The notes under the pieces were generated by a model. It saw only the letters and a program-made list of their open reading frames with translations. It ran no database searches and was not told the DNA's origin. Positions 21,905-33,659 of a stretch of DNA of 64,000 nt are shown here, piece after piece. A program made the position numbers and the translations under genes. Source of the stretch: Culex pipiens pallens. Its lineage: Eukaryota; Arthropoda; Insecta; Diptera; Culicidae. How positions within the stretch are numbered: position 1 is the stretch's first letter; every line of letters begins with the position of its first letter. Location: contig NC_068937.1 of the NCBI RefSeq assembly GCF_016801865.2, positions 17,397,486 through 17,461,485 of the forward strand, read 5' to 3'.

Positions 21905-22271
21905 CACAGTGGTCGGAAACGCAAATTTAGCAGGAATAATTTATTTCCGCTTCAGGGATGCATTTTCGAGCTTCGGCGTCCAAGAAGCATTTGTTAAGAA
22001 TGAAATTTTACATCTTTGGGTCAAAACAATATTAGGGTGGTCCAACAATTTCTAATATTTTCAAAAACTATCTTCGCTTCTAGATGAGATAGAGGTATAC
22101 TTTCTTCGGCAGTATTGTAGTACTAGCCATTTCAAACAACTTTGTCGAAGACACCAAATCTCTATCTCTTAATCTGATCATTCTACAGCATTTTATATGA
22201 AAAGCAGTAGGGTGGCCCATCAAAAAAGTGTTTTTATTGCGTATCTTTTTTGCATTATTTTTGGCAATTTT
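21905..22271 (+). repeat. Left terminal inverted repeat of Transib-like element
   Basis: Pairs with 27905-28266. It contains AGGGTGGTCC and AGGGTGGCCC boxes and a TTTGTCGAAGACACCAAATC segment shared with other repeats in the window. Confidence 0.85.
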
Positions 22272-23884
22272 GGTGTCTTCGGGACATATTTAGAGCATAA
22301 AAATACGCGTCATTTGAAATGTCAACCAGGCCCGTAGCCAGGGGGGGGCTACCGGGCTGCAGCCCCCCCCCCGAAATTTTTCCAATTTATTTAAAATTGT
22401 ACTACTTTGAAAAAATCTCAAAACAATGATTGTGTGTACTACCTTAAAAATAATCTTAATACAATGATATTGTGTTCTCTCCACAGAAATAATTTGTAAG
22501 ATAGAGAATCAAGAATAGATTGATCAAACTAAGTAATTTGCCTGTCCATTGCCGAGCTCAGTTTTCGTAGATTATGGATCCAATATTTAAAAATTGAGCT
22601 GCAGATTTGAACATAGTTCCATTCAGTAACGTTTCATTTATCTCGTAGTTTTAGCATTACATTGGTTAGGGTGGTCCAAATCTGGGCTTACTTGAGGCTA
22701 CCCCCTAAAATCAAAGATTGACCCATCACTAGCCTAAGTTCCAAATTTGAGCGTCAAAATGTATGGAGAAAAGCAACTGTTTCAGTTTTTGACCTGTGGA
22801 AGGCGCAATAACTACCCAGTTCTTACCAATTTTCATAACTAATATCTTCTTTAAAATTTGAAAAACATTCCCGAAGACACCTTATTTTTTGGGTTTTTTG
22901 GTAGAAAGTTATTAGCCTTCGAAAATAGCAATATCCGGGGCTACATAGAAAAAATTAATTTTTTAAACTCATGTCTGTGCTAGCTTGCCTGTTATGTTGC
23001 GCAAAAATGGTAATTTTCGGAAGCTAATAACTTTTTAGCAAAAATCCTTAAATTTTGTTGTCTTATTTTTGATTGTCGAACTTAAGTATGACTCCTGAAG
23101 AACCATAAAATAATTTAGAATTTTTAGATTCAAAGTGGCGGCCAAAATGGTGGCCAAGAAATATTGTTCAAATTTAATTCAAATCTGGTTGCAGATGCCG
23201 AATTTGATGTTAAAAGCAAGCAAATAAAAAAACGATTTCATTTGTTCATGATTCGATTATCCGAAGTCCTTCGAACTTCGGCTAGTCGAATTTGGACTGC
23301 AAAAATAATAACCCTTCTTTATTTGCATTAAAACCCATTATCTTTTTGAGGACTTTTCATACTATTAACAAATGTTTTTTTCTACATTTTTCAAAAAATG
23401 CCATAATTTCTACAAAATATTCAGATTTGGTTTCAAAATCGAAATTATTTAAAATGAAGAACATTTGAGTGAATTTCGACTATTATCAGAAATACACTTC
23501 TAATTTTATCGTTTTGGTTTTTAGAATATGGTTAGTTACATATCTGAGACCTTAGAGAAAAATGCTTGAAAAATATCTGTGCGTATTTTTTATTACTTTT
23601 TCGTAATCCTTTTTCCCGAAACCACTCGTCCAAAATGCTTACTTTTGGTCACATTTATTTGTTTCCAGCGTGGCCACTCTCCAATTTTTATTTAATATAT
23701 CAAAAATCGAAAGATCAACTAAGTGAATCCTTATACTAATTTTCACTTTGTGCATGAGCTTGCGATTTTTGAAGCAAGAAATAAAATGATAACAATGTTC
23801 ATAAAGTAAAAAAAAAGAAAATTAAAGCTTGGATTCAAAAACTCAGAAATTAAATTATTTAAACATCATTTTCAAATTGTTAAA

Positions 23885-24162
23885 TCTATATATATAAAAA
23901 AGTTCGAACGCGAATCAGATCAATACGGAGCGTCGGATCGAGGTGCTTTTTGTTGCGTTGTGTTCGTATAAGTCCAAGGAAGGTTCTTACGCCAAAAAGT
24001 GACAACTTTGGCCACTCTGGAACCGGTTCCGGATAATCTGCAGATTGTATGGGAAAAGTTACGTAAAATCAAATTTTGATCACAGGAGGCTGAATTAGCA
24101 AACAAGCAAGAAACGTCAGGAAACCTTAAAAGGGCAGAACGAAGTTTGCCGGGAAGAGCTTG
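23885..24162 (+). mobile_element. Helitron-like short element
   Basis: It starts TCTATATATATAAAAAAG after an A. It ends with a hairpin-forming GGCAGAACGAAGTTTGCC (about 24134-24151) a few bases before GCTTG followed by T. A 5' TC, a 3' stem-loop about 10 bp before a CTRR-like end, insertion between A and T and the lack of TIRs fit Helitrons; the end reads CTTG where CTAG is usual. It contains a GGAACCGGTTCC palindrome near 24021. No Rep/helicase is present. The minus frame at 23920-24105 is fortuitous. Confidence 0.65.
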
Positions 24163-24951
24163 TTTCTGATAAATAATTCATTTTTAAACTTTTTCATTTC
24201 AACTTTTTGGATTTTATGGAACTTTTTCATTTTAAATTTTTGGATTTTATGGATTAGAATTTCCATTTTGAAGATTTTAAGATTTCTTTATTATTATTTT
24301 TAATTGTATTTCATTGTTAATATTTTCCAAAGTTTACGTTGCCACCCTTTTAAAATTAGCCAAACAGCAGAGGGCAAATACATTTTTTTTTAAATAGATT
24401 CACAGCTTCAATGGAAATGAAAGTCTAATCAACTGAAAACAGTTTTTTTGTTCATAACTTATTTCGATTAAGTCCTTTTAGGAGCATCGACAACAAATTT
24501 GAAATGTTTTTTTCCTGCGTTGATAATCATGTACGACATGCTTGGGCTCGTTTAAAAATATTTGAAATTTTTGTAACATTTCGTTGAACCGCGGCAATTT
24601 TTTTTTCACGAAAAAAGCTTTTTGCCAGTAGCTAGATATTTTGAAAACTAATGAAGCAAAACAACTGTACTGATTTAAAGGTTTTGAAACACTTTTAAAA
24701 TGATAAACCAATGGCTTGTAATTTAAATTTTTATATTTTTCATTGTTTGCTCTACCCTGTCGACTTTGGTCAGAGTTTAGTAACATAAAGTTCAGAATAA
24801 TATTTGCAACGGTCTAATTGAGAATTTAAAAATTTTACTACTTTTAAATTTCTTAATTTTAGATTTCACCACCCTGGGCTCCTAAGTGTATGAAAGTATA
24901 GCACGGAGCGACGGCACCGAATACTCATATTTACACAAATAATTTTAGAAC

Positions 24952-25024
24952 GCCCGCCGCGGGATTTGAACCGGCGAATTCTGGATTATGAGTCCAGTGC
25001 GCGGTCCGATTGATCCACACGGAC
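24952..25024 (-). tRNA. tRNA-Met(CAT)-like sequence, probable SINE head or tRNA pseudogene
   Basis: On the minus strand a 73-nt cloverleaf can be drawn. The acceptor GTCCGTG pairs with GGCGGGC, with two G-T pairs and one mismatch. The anticodon stem CTGGA/TCCAG is perfect, around loop CTCATAA (anticodon CAT at 24988-24990). The T-arm is GCCGG-TTCAAAT-CCCGC with one mismatch. The D-stem is poor. The B box GGTTCAAATCC is perfect and the A box TGGATCAATCGG has one mismatch. Downstream on the minus strand the sequence continues into a body (CCCAGGGTGGTGAAATC near 24880), as in a tRNA-derived SINE. A functional tRNA is unlikely given its position inside a transposon and the weak D-arm. Confidence 0.6.
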
Positions 25025-27904
25025 GGGATTGTAACAATTACGCATAATAATTTCAAAAAAAAATCAGAAATTCAATAAAATAAATCAAAAACTAAAAAAT
25101 AAATAAAATAATCAATATTAAAAAATATCAAACTTTAAAAAATACTATTTTTGTACCATTGATTATTGTAATGACTTTTCTCTCATTTTAAACTTAATTC
25201 TGAGCAAAAAACAAAATCCATTCTTAACATATTCGGCATTTTAAGATTCAGCGTTTTGACAGTCAAGTTTTGAGGCAATTGTTTAATATTATTTTAGCGA
25301 ATAAATTTTTTTTTTCAAACGTTATTCTCAGTCGCATTCAAATAAATAAATCAAAATCTCATCAACACATATTGCACCCGAAGAAATATCAAATGCCGCT
25401 TTTTGTTTCTGTTCATTTTCAGCTGCGTATCGCTAAAGCAAAATCTTTCCGTAAATCTTTTCTTGACTGTTTCTTGAGCATTTTTTTGTATGGAGTTTTA
25501 AAGTCTCCGTATACAGGATTTTTTTTTAATTTTCATTTGAATGGTTCTTGTAGCAAAATTTAGACTAAGATTAGATTTACAGGAATAATCTACTTGGTGT
25601 AAGAATTCTTACATAAAGTTTTCTTTACTTTTAAAACATCAAAAATTTAAGATAACAATTACACATGATAATTTAAAAAAATCAGGAATTGCAAAATGAA
25701 AAAAAAAACTACAAAATTAATTAATGCTAAAAAATTCTGAATTTAAAAAAAAATTACTCATTTCTAAATAAAGATATTCAATAAAAAATATTCAAACATT
25801 TCAATAAATTATGTTTTTTTTAATCTTAATTTTTTGATGCTTCAAATATTTTTATGTCTGAATTCTAGTGCAGAGTAAGATTAGATTTTCAGGAAAAATC
25901 TAATTGAATTATGAGTTCTTACATAAAGTTTTCTTTACTTTTAATTTAGCAAGGTTTCTTAAATATAAAATTTCTATACCATAAAATGTGCAGGATTTTG
26001 TTCCCAGAGTCAAGATATTTCTTGAATAAACATCGATTCTAATAAATGGTTACAATTCTATATTATTCAACATAATTTGTATTAGTTAAATCCCAGAAAT
26101 CTAAAAAAGGATTTCATTTGTGTTTTTTTTTTTGTTTAGAAAGATACAGAGAGTCTTTTCTATAACCAGCTCAACCAACTTACTTTTACATTATTTTCCT
26201 CCTTTATCTTTTAAAATCATATTGGTTATCAACACTTATTTTAAAAATAATTCAGTTTTGACAGTTATTTCAAAATAAAAAAATAAGTAAATTGAAGATT
26301 TTCATTTGTTAATCGCGTTCGCATTTAAATTTTTTATCATGCAAGTTTATTTTTTATTTCAAGAAGATGTGTCTCAGGAACTAATAGACCAATCTCCAAT
26401 AGTTCTTAGTCCTTACACGATAAGAACAATACAAATTTTGCTTGAAGTTGCTGTTATATCATTTTCATTGAAAATACTTGCTAAACAGTTTGTACACTAT
26501 TTTCAATAAATTTAATAATGTTAATTTTTGCGTTTTAATGAAAAAAGCACTTCAAAGCTTACTGTGCATTTAATTTTTTTGCCGATAAAATTTAATTATT
26601 TCTATAAACTCATAGACTTTAAAACATGTTGACTCTGGATATCTCTGGATAAGAAAGTCTTTAAGCATTTTTTGATACTCGTTGGTTGAAATTTAACCGT
26701 TTATTCGATCGGATAATTTTTTTTTTTAATTTCAAAAATAAGCAACATTGAAACGATACATTGAAATTTTATTTAAAAATTACCTGTGATTAAGATCTGA
26801 TTTCTTTTTCACACAGCTGATAATATAAATCCCGACGGTTTAAAATTTGATAGTTCAAGTTTTGTTCGTGGGTTTTTCTCTCAGTATAAAGTACAAAAAT
26901 ATAATACTTATGGTTTGATAAATCGATATTTTTTCAAAATTTTTATTCAAGTTATGTAAATTTTAAATTCAGCGACAGTTTATCACGAAATTCAATTACA
27001 ATTAAACAATTCAAGAAAACTTAAAAAAACACTTTCTTCTCTACTCCTTTAATACAAACTAGCTGCGTGAATAAAGAGAAACTCTTGACGAAGGAGTTTC
27101 TTCAATAAAGACATTGAAAACTAAAGAAGAAAATCTTTTAAAACATTTTTGCATACATTATTTTACAATTTTACAACTCATCTTAATAATTATACCATAA
27201 ACCAAGTGATGGTATAAATAATTTGCTGGTTTCTATACTCTTTGAATTTTTGCACCCAAGCCCCCCCCGAACAAAAATCCTGGCTACGGCCCTGATGTCA
27301 ACGAAGTCACTAGGTCATTTTGGTAAAAAGTTTCAGCGTTTTTTAAGTTTTTAATAGGCCTTTTTCAAATGTTTGTATCTTTTCGAGGGAGACACAAAAA
27401 AATACGCTCCGTTGTGCATCTGAAAGCTTAAAACTTCTTCTTTAATATGAATATAACACCTCAAAAGAGTTTTTCTCAAACCCAAGTTGCAGCGATTTAA
27501 AAATGATCATTTTATGAGATTTTGTACAATGCTCTATGAGAAGATTTACATGAATATCGCATTAATCAGTATCAAAACAGCTTTTAGTGAGCTCAAATGC
27601 AGGTAAAATTGGTTTGTGGACAAACGTGGTCGAACCTGGTTTTTATGGCAACTAGGGTGGTCTTAGATGACCTCGGGTGGTTCATATTCGTTCACTCTTA
27701 TAAGATATGAGTTTTTTTAATTCGCATAGAAAAAAAAAAAAAAAAAAAAAAATTAAACAAAATTAAAATACATAACCTGTTTTAAATAGTAAAGCAGCTG
27801 AGGACATGATATCTGATTAGGATGGCTCAAATCAATTAGAAAATAAAAAGATTAAAGATTAAATATTTTGTCCACAAACCAAATCCACTTTTATTTGTAT
27901 TTTA

Positions 27905-28266
27905 TTGCCAAAAATAATACAAAAAAGATACGCAATAAAAACACTTTTTTGATGGGCCACCCTACTGCTTTTCATATAAAATGCTGTAGAATGATCAGAT
28001 TAAGAGATAGAGATTTGGTGTCTTCGACAAAGTTGTTTGAAATGGCTAGTACTACAATACTGCCCAAGAAAGTATACCTCTATCTCATCTAGAAGCGAAG
28101 ATAGTTTTTGAAAATATTAGAAATTGTTGGACCACCCTAAATCGTTTTGACCCAAAGATGTAGAATTTCATTCTTAACAAATGCTTCTTGGACACCGAAG
28201 CTCGAAAATGCATCCCTGAAGTGGAAATAAATTATTCCTGCTAAATTTGCGTTTCCGACCACTGTG
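27905..28266 (-). repeat. Right terminal inverted repeat of Transib-like element
   Basis: Reverse complement of 21905-22271, ending CCACTGTG next to CAGTA. The 74-codon plus frame at 27868-28092 lies in this arm and is not a gene. Confidence 0.85.
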
Positions 28267-28271
28267 CAGTA

Positions 28272-30618
28272 TTCGAAGCTCAACTTGACAACTTGTCGAC
28301 TGGCGACGAAGCGTCAAAAATCGATGCAGTGTGATTTTTTAGCAATTTTTTCGATTAAAATTCATGCTGAGTAGTCTTATTAAAGAAAATGAAAATGATG
28401 TCCAGCCATAAAGTAAAAGTAAGAAAGGCAACATTCATATTTTGTCCTGCATCATTCTCCGTATTTTACTTAAAAATTTTAGCTACACAGAAAAATGTGT
28501 AAATTTACACACACTGTTTCTCATGTAAAATCACTCAATGTAATATTTAAATAAAGTATAAAGATCAAAAATTCAAGTCCAACCATTTGACGTGCAAGGT
28601 AGTCAAACTTCTTTCCAGACAAAAAAGTAGAAAAATTACACTGCTCCAATGTTTGTTTTGTAAACAAGTAAACATAATGTTCCCACCGTATGTACACAAA
28701 GTGTGTGACTGTATGTCACACAACATAGTCACAAAGAGCATATTTGCGGTATTATGTGTGATGAGGTGGTAAGGCAAAGAAAAAAAAGACACGATGACAG
28801 CAGCAAACAACACTATACTTTGGCAACATATTCGTTCAACACCTCACCTCCCTCTTGCCTTCTGGCAACACTTCTCTCTCCTTAACCAGAAACGAAACAA
28901 AAAAAAAAACACGAAGAAAGAGTTTCGAACCAACCGTGGACAAAAACACCGCAATGTTTGTCGCAACCCCGAGGGTGAATGCTGATTTGGGAAATGTAAT
29001 TTGTTCTGTTTTTTTTCCTGGTGCGAACAACTGCAAAGAACTACAAAGCTAGTAAGCACTAAAATGACGAAAACATGCAACTTTTGGAGCGTATTTCTTG
29101 TTAAAAACCACGTTTAATGCTAATAAGCACTAAACGAATGGAAAACAGGCTCTAAGTTGACACTAGAGTAGCTCTACAAGACATTATAGGGCCAATTTTC
29201 GCAATCTCATCGAAAATGCTGCCTTAACGGCCCACCACCTTCATGAATCTGCCCGTAACAACCAGCAAACGAGCTAGACCTGGTCCTCCCCGCTTGGATC
29301 GCCATAAACATAAGAAAGCAAAATATTTTCTTTCAAAATGGATTAACACTTCATAGCGTTGGCCGGCGGAGAACAAACGAAGCGGGCGCCCTATTAATTA
29401 TTCATTTCCCGACGACGGAAGACGGTGGAAGGTCCATTATTGCGTTCGGCTCCTGACGACGGACCAGGACAAACAAAAGCTCAGCATTAGATATTGAAAA
29501 TTATGACCGGCAGCCCGGCTGCAGGATGAGTCCCCGGCTGCGGTGGTTTAGATAAGAAAATGAAAAGGATATTTTTTTTTGCTTTTTATTCATTTGGATG
29601 GTGCGTGAATCCTTTTTTACGGCGAGGATAATTTATTCAAAATTTAAAATCAAGTGTTTTTAAGCAGGAGAAATTTCCAAGATTTTGAATTTTCTATTGC
29701 TTGCTTCCAATGAAAACCAGACCGGTTTAATTTTATTAAACGTGCCGCAGACTGCTGGTTGAAAGATGCTGTGTTTAAGGAGGGGAGAAGCACCTATGAA
29801 AAATTAATTAAATGTAGAAAGAGTTGGTGCAGCGCGTTAAAACTGGCAAGTCTTGAGAAATAATTTGATCTCTCAAATAAATAAACTAAATTATTATCTT
29901 AACGGTTATTCTGTAGGTTATTAGCAAATCGACTTTTCTTTCCTATCATTTTAAATAAATATTTTTCTTTGTATTCCCTATGTCAAAAGAAGCCATTGCT
30001 CAAGTTGCAGGTTGTGATTAGGATCTTTGAGAAAAGAAAAGACAAAAAATCTCGATTGTTCCACTTAAAATAACTTAAGCTTAAATTACCAAAATACTTT
30101 TTTTTGTTTTCCAACGGAATATGGTGCCGGGTCAAAAGCACTTATTTTAGACATTTTAAAACGTAATGCTTGGTTTTAGATTTTTAAGAAAATATTTTTA
30201 CTAAAATGACCCTAAAATTTCAAAATTTTTATATTCAAAATTGCGAATTGAAGCAATAGTTTCCGAGATTTCTCAAGTTAAAAATATTAAAAATTAAGCA
30301 ACAAGCCCTAGTGCTTTAAAATGCATTTACACTACACTGAGAACTCGATGGTTTGACACCAACTGTTGTCAAACAAACGGGGTCACTTTTTAGTTTGATG
30401 GAGGTCATACATACTATCAAACGTTTGTTTGGATAGTGTGCGTGAGTGCCGTGTACAAAAAAAGAGACATTTCGTGACAAAAATGTTTAATAATATTTGC
30501 ACCAGCCTGCACTAAATTTTATAATTTTTTGCTTTTTGGGTTTTTTGATGCCACCTTGACTTATGCGTAATCAAAAACACTCTTCTTTAAGTGCACTCAG
30601 AGATTTTTGGGTCTATGA
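28272..30618. other. Mostly single-copy non-coding DNA
   Basis: No exon is supported. A GTAAATTTACAC-type fragment follows ACACAGAAAAA at 28484-28550. Several overlapping frames at 28565-29080 are low complexity. The 29200-29560 stretch is GC-richer, with a TATTAATTATTCATTTCCC homeodomain-like word near 29391, and might be regulatory. Around 30505-30600 lies a diverged relative of the hairpin MITE at 32954. Confidence 0.4.
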
Positions 30619-32404
30619 GCAATTCTCTCCGAAATCGGTCTTTTGTTAGAATTTTAATTTTTGTATTTTTTAATCCGACTGAAACTTTTTTGGTGCCTTT
30701 GGTATGCCCAAAGAAGCCATTTTATTTTCCATACAAATTTGGCAACTGCCCATACAAAAATGATGTATAAAAATTAAAAAATCTGTATCTTTTTAATGAA
30801 TTTTTTGCTCGATTTGGTGTCTTCGGCAAAGTTGTAGGTAAATTGTTAATTTTTTATTTAACTTTTTGGCAAAAAACACTATTTTTATTTTTTTTTATAT
30901 TTTTTAGAGGACATCAAATGCCAACTTTTCAGAAATTTCCAGGTTGTGCGAAAAATCATTGACCGATTTATGAATTTTTAAATCAATACTGATTTTTTTT
31001 TCAAAAAATTAAAAAATTGGTCGCAAAATTTTTTAACTGCATTTTTCGATATAAAATCAAAATTGCAATCAAAAAGTACTGTAGTGAAATTTTGATAAAG
31101 TGCACCGTTTTCAAGTTAAAGTCATTTTTAGGTGACATTTTTGAAAATAGTCGCAGTTTTTAATTTTTTTATATAAGTGCACATGTTTGCCCACATTTGA
31201 AAAAAATATTTTTGAAAGGCTGAGAAAATTCTCTATATTTTGCTTTTTTGAACTTTGTTGATACGACCTTTAGTTGCTCAGATATTACCATGCAAAAGTT
31301 AAAAAAAAAGACAAGATAATTGATGTTTTCCAAGCCTCACCCAAACAACCCACCATTTTCTAGTGCAACTAATGATCCGTCTCACAATGTTAAAATATAC
31401 AACATTCGTAAAATTTTTCTTTTCGATAACAATATTTTTAATTTTTTTAAAATCGTGAATAACATTTCAAAAGGGCCAAACATTCATTATAACGCCCTTT
31501 TAAAATATTTGTCTTGGTTTAAAAATTTTGAAAATATTTTTTTTCAAAAAGATCAGAAAGCTTCACGAATGTTTCATATTTAAACTTTGTAAATCGGACC
31601 ATTAGCTGCTGAGATATCGACATTAGAAAATGGAGAGTTGTTTGGGAGAGACTTAGAAAACATCAATTTTCCTTGCATGGCAATATCTCAGCAACTTAGG
31701 GTCGTATCAACAAAGTTCTAAAAAACAAAGTACAGAGAATTTTCTCAGCTTTTCAAAAATATTTTTATCAAAAGTGGGCAAACATGTGCACTAATAAAAA
31801 AAAAATGAAAAACTTCGACTATTTTCAAAAAAGTTACCTTAAAATGGATTTAACTTGAAAACGGTGAACTTTATCAAAATTTCCCTCCAGTACTTTTTGT
31901 TCGCAAATTTGATTTTACATCGAAAAATGGTGCTGAAAAATTTTTGCGACTAATATTTTGATTTTGCGAAAAAATCTTTATGGATTCAAAAAATCATAAC
32001 TCGGTCAATGATTTTTTGCACAACCTGGAAATTTCTGAAAAGTTGGCATTTTATGTCCTCTAAAACATATCAAAAAATAGTGTTTTTTTGCAAATCAAGT
32101 TTTAGTGACGAAAAGTTAAATAAAAAATCACCAAAATTTTTTTATCGTGTATCATTTTTTTCAGTGTAGCCCATATCCATACCTACAACTTTGCCGAAGA
32201 CACCAAATCGATCAAAAAATGTCTTCAAAAGATACAGATTTTTGAATTTTCATACATCATTTGTGTATGGACAGTTGCCAAATTTGTATGAAAATTTATA
32301 TGGACAAACTAATGATGCAAAATGGGCATACTAAAGGCACCAAAAAAGTTTCAGTCGGATTAAAAAATTCAAAAAAATGAATGACTGAAATCTGAGACAA
32401 CTGT
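30619..32404. repeat. Foldback element, ~1.8 kb, arms ~800 bp (copy 1)
   Basis: The left half recurs as its complement in the right half: AATCCGACTGAAACTTTTTT near 30671 against its complement near 32345, TTTGGTGTCTTCGGCAAAGT near 30815 against its complement near 32180, and the central GCAACTTAGGGTCGTATCAA block. The ends resemble GCAGTTCTCTCAGATTTC. A second copy is at 46983-48394 and a truncated one at 59286-59780. No transposase is seen. Confidence 0.85.
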
Positions 32405-32811
32405 TCCTATGGATTTCTTACACCCTAGCGCACTTCTGTGCAAAACATAAAAAACATTCGCTGATGTAGTTTACGAGATACAGCCCTTTTATGATGTTAC
32501 ATCCGACTTTCAATAAGAAAACCAAAACAATCCATACAATTTTATCATTTCAAAGAACATGCAATTCGAGAAAATGATGTTTTTTGCCTCATATGACTGT
32601 CGAGTATCTCTGGGCCAAGTTTCAGATGGTTTGCTGATGTAGTTCTTGAGAAACAGCCTTTTTTAAATGTTATTTCCGACCTTTTCTAAGAAAATCTATA
32701 ACATCAATACAATTTCAGCACTTTAAAGAATATGCATTTCGAGATAATTTTGCTATTTGCATCTGATGACTGTTGAGTTTATCTGTGCCAAGCTTAAGAA
32801 GGTTTGCTGAT

Positions 32812-33430
32812 CCCGGGCAGACGGCAATAACAAAATTCATGCCATTTCAATAACAAATACTGTTAAAATAACAAAAAGTGTTATGGAATCTTCCTGAAAA
32901 ATCAATTTTTGCATAAGAGTTTAATAGCAGTTTATGTTATAATAACAAAATTTCTGGAGTTTTTTTTAAAAGGACCAATACACGAAATTTCCAGTTTTTG
33001 CTTTTTGGGTGTTTTTGAAAACGCCTTGAGTCAGGGGTATTGAAAAACACCCAAAATGCATAAACTGAAAATTTGGTTTATTGGACCTTTTCAAAAAAAA
33101 AAAAAAAAGAACTCCAGATTTGTTATTGAACTGATATTGTTTGAGAGCCAAACCAACTTTGAAATAACATTTTTTGTTATGAAGGAATACCTCCAACTGT
33201 TATTGGGATGATCGGATTAGTTGTTAAAATAACCAAAAATAATAACAAAGATTTGTTCGAAGAATAACTAAAAGTGTTATTAGTCTGTTATTACAATAAC
33301 AATCCAATAACAAAAAAAAAAATCTTAACGACGAATAACAAATTTTGTTATAAATAACAAAAAATGTTATTGGCCTAGTATTTTCAAATATCAAAAAATG
33401 TCATTCCCAAGTTATTTCCGTCTGCTCGGG
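32812..33430. mobile_element. CCCGAGCAG-family MITE, copy a (carries a nested hairpin MITE)
   Basis: The TIRs are CCCGGGCAGACGGCAATAAC and CCCGAGCAGACGGAAATAAC. The same AT dinucleotide lies on both sides (32810-32811 and 33431-33432), and joining the flanks restores the GATGTAGATTCTGAG seen in the other arm of the host element. The body is crowded with AATAACA and TGTTATT words. It is about 451 bp without the insertion at 32954. Confidence 0.88.
32954..33117. mobile_element. Hairpin MITE, 164 bp, 4-bp ATTT duplication
   Basis: It starts CTGGAGTTTTTTTT and ends with the complement CTCCAG after an A-rich tract. ATTT flanks both sides (32950-32953 and 33118-33121), and removing the insert restores the intact parent MITE sequence. 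The stem includes GCTTTTTGGGTGTTTTT against AAAAACACCCAAAATGC, around a GCCTTGAGTCAGGGGTAT loop. A relative lies at 60990-61135. Confidence 0.85.
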
Positions 33431-33447
33431 ATGTAGATTCTGAGTTA

Positions 33448-33659
33448 CCTGAGCAGACGGAAATAACTTGAGAATAACATTTTGTGATATTTGAAAACTC
33501 TAGGCCAATAGCAGACCATTAAAAATTTTTGTTATGATAACATAAACTGTTATTAAACTTTTATACAAAAATGATTTTTGCAAGAATATTCCATAACAAT
33601 TGTTGTTACAGTATTTGTTATTGAAATTTCATGAATTTTGTTATTACCGTCAGTCCGGG
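33448..33659. mobile_element. CCCGAGCAG-family MITE, copy b (internally deleted, 212 bp)
   Basis: The ends are CCTGAGCAGACGG and the complement of CCCGGACTGACGG, with TA on both sides (33446-33447 and 33660-33661). Joining the flanks recovers CTGAGTTACA, as in the opposite arm of the host element. The middle third of the family is missing. Confidence 0.82.

Larger units (their letters stand above)
22327..27294. mobile_element. hAT-type element, ~5 kb, 8-bp target duplication
   Basis: The ends are CAGGCCCGTAGCCAGG at the left and the complement of CAGGGCCGTAGCCAGG at the right, each next to a poly-G/poly-C run. The 8-mer ATGTCAAC flanks both sides exactly (22319-22326 and 27295-27302). This is the hAT signature. 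The 4968-bp interior is very AT-rich. No frame shows a hAT transposase, BED finger or dimerisation domain, so it is non-autonomous or decayed. It carries at least a Helitron-like insertion and a tRNA-headed sequence. Confidence 0.85.
21905..28266. mobile_element. Transib-like element with long TIRs, split by a hAT insertion
   Basis: The ends begin CACAGTGGTCGGAAACGC on both strands, and the inverted arms extend ~365 bp (21905-22271 and 27905-28266), looking about 97% alike by eye. CAGTA directly flanks both ends (21900-21904 and 28267-28271). A 5-bp duplication with a CACWRTG-type end is the Transib pattern, and CACAGTG equals the RAG recombination-signal heptamer. After removing the internal hAT the element is about 1.4 kb with no transposase. 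The flank CAGTATTC also occurs once more at the left, so a different duplication length cannot be excluded. Confidence 0.7.

Noticed and set aside
21732..22055. 107-codon plus frame
   Set aside because: It runs into the Transib-like inverted repeat and has no domain.
24952..25024. Functional tRNA-Met gene
   Set aside because: The D-stem is poor, the acceptor has a mismatch, it has a SINE-like body and it lies inside a transposon.
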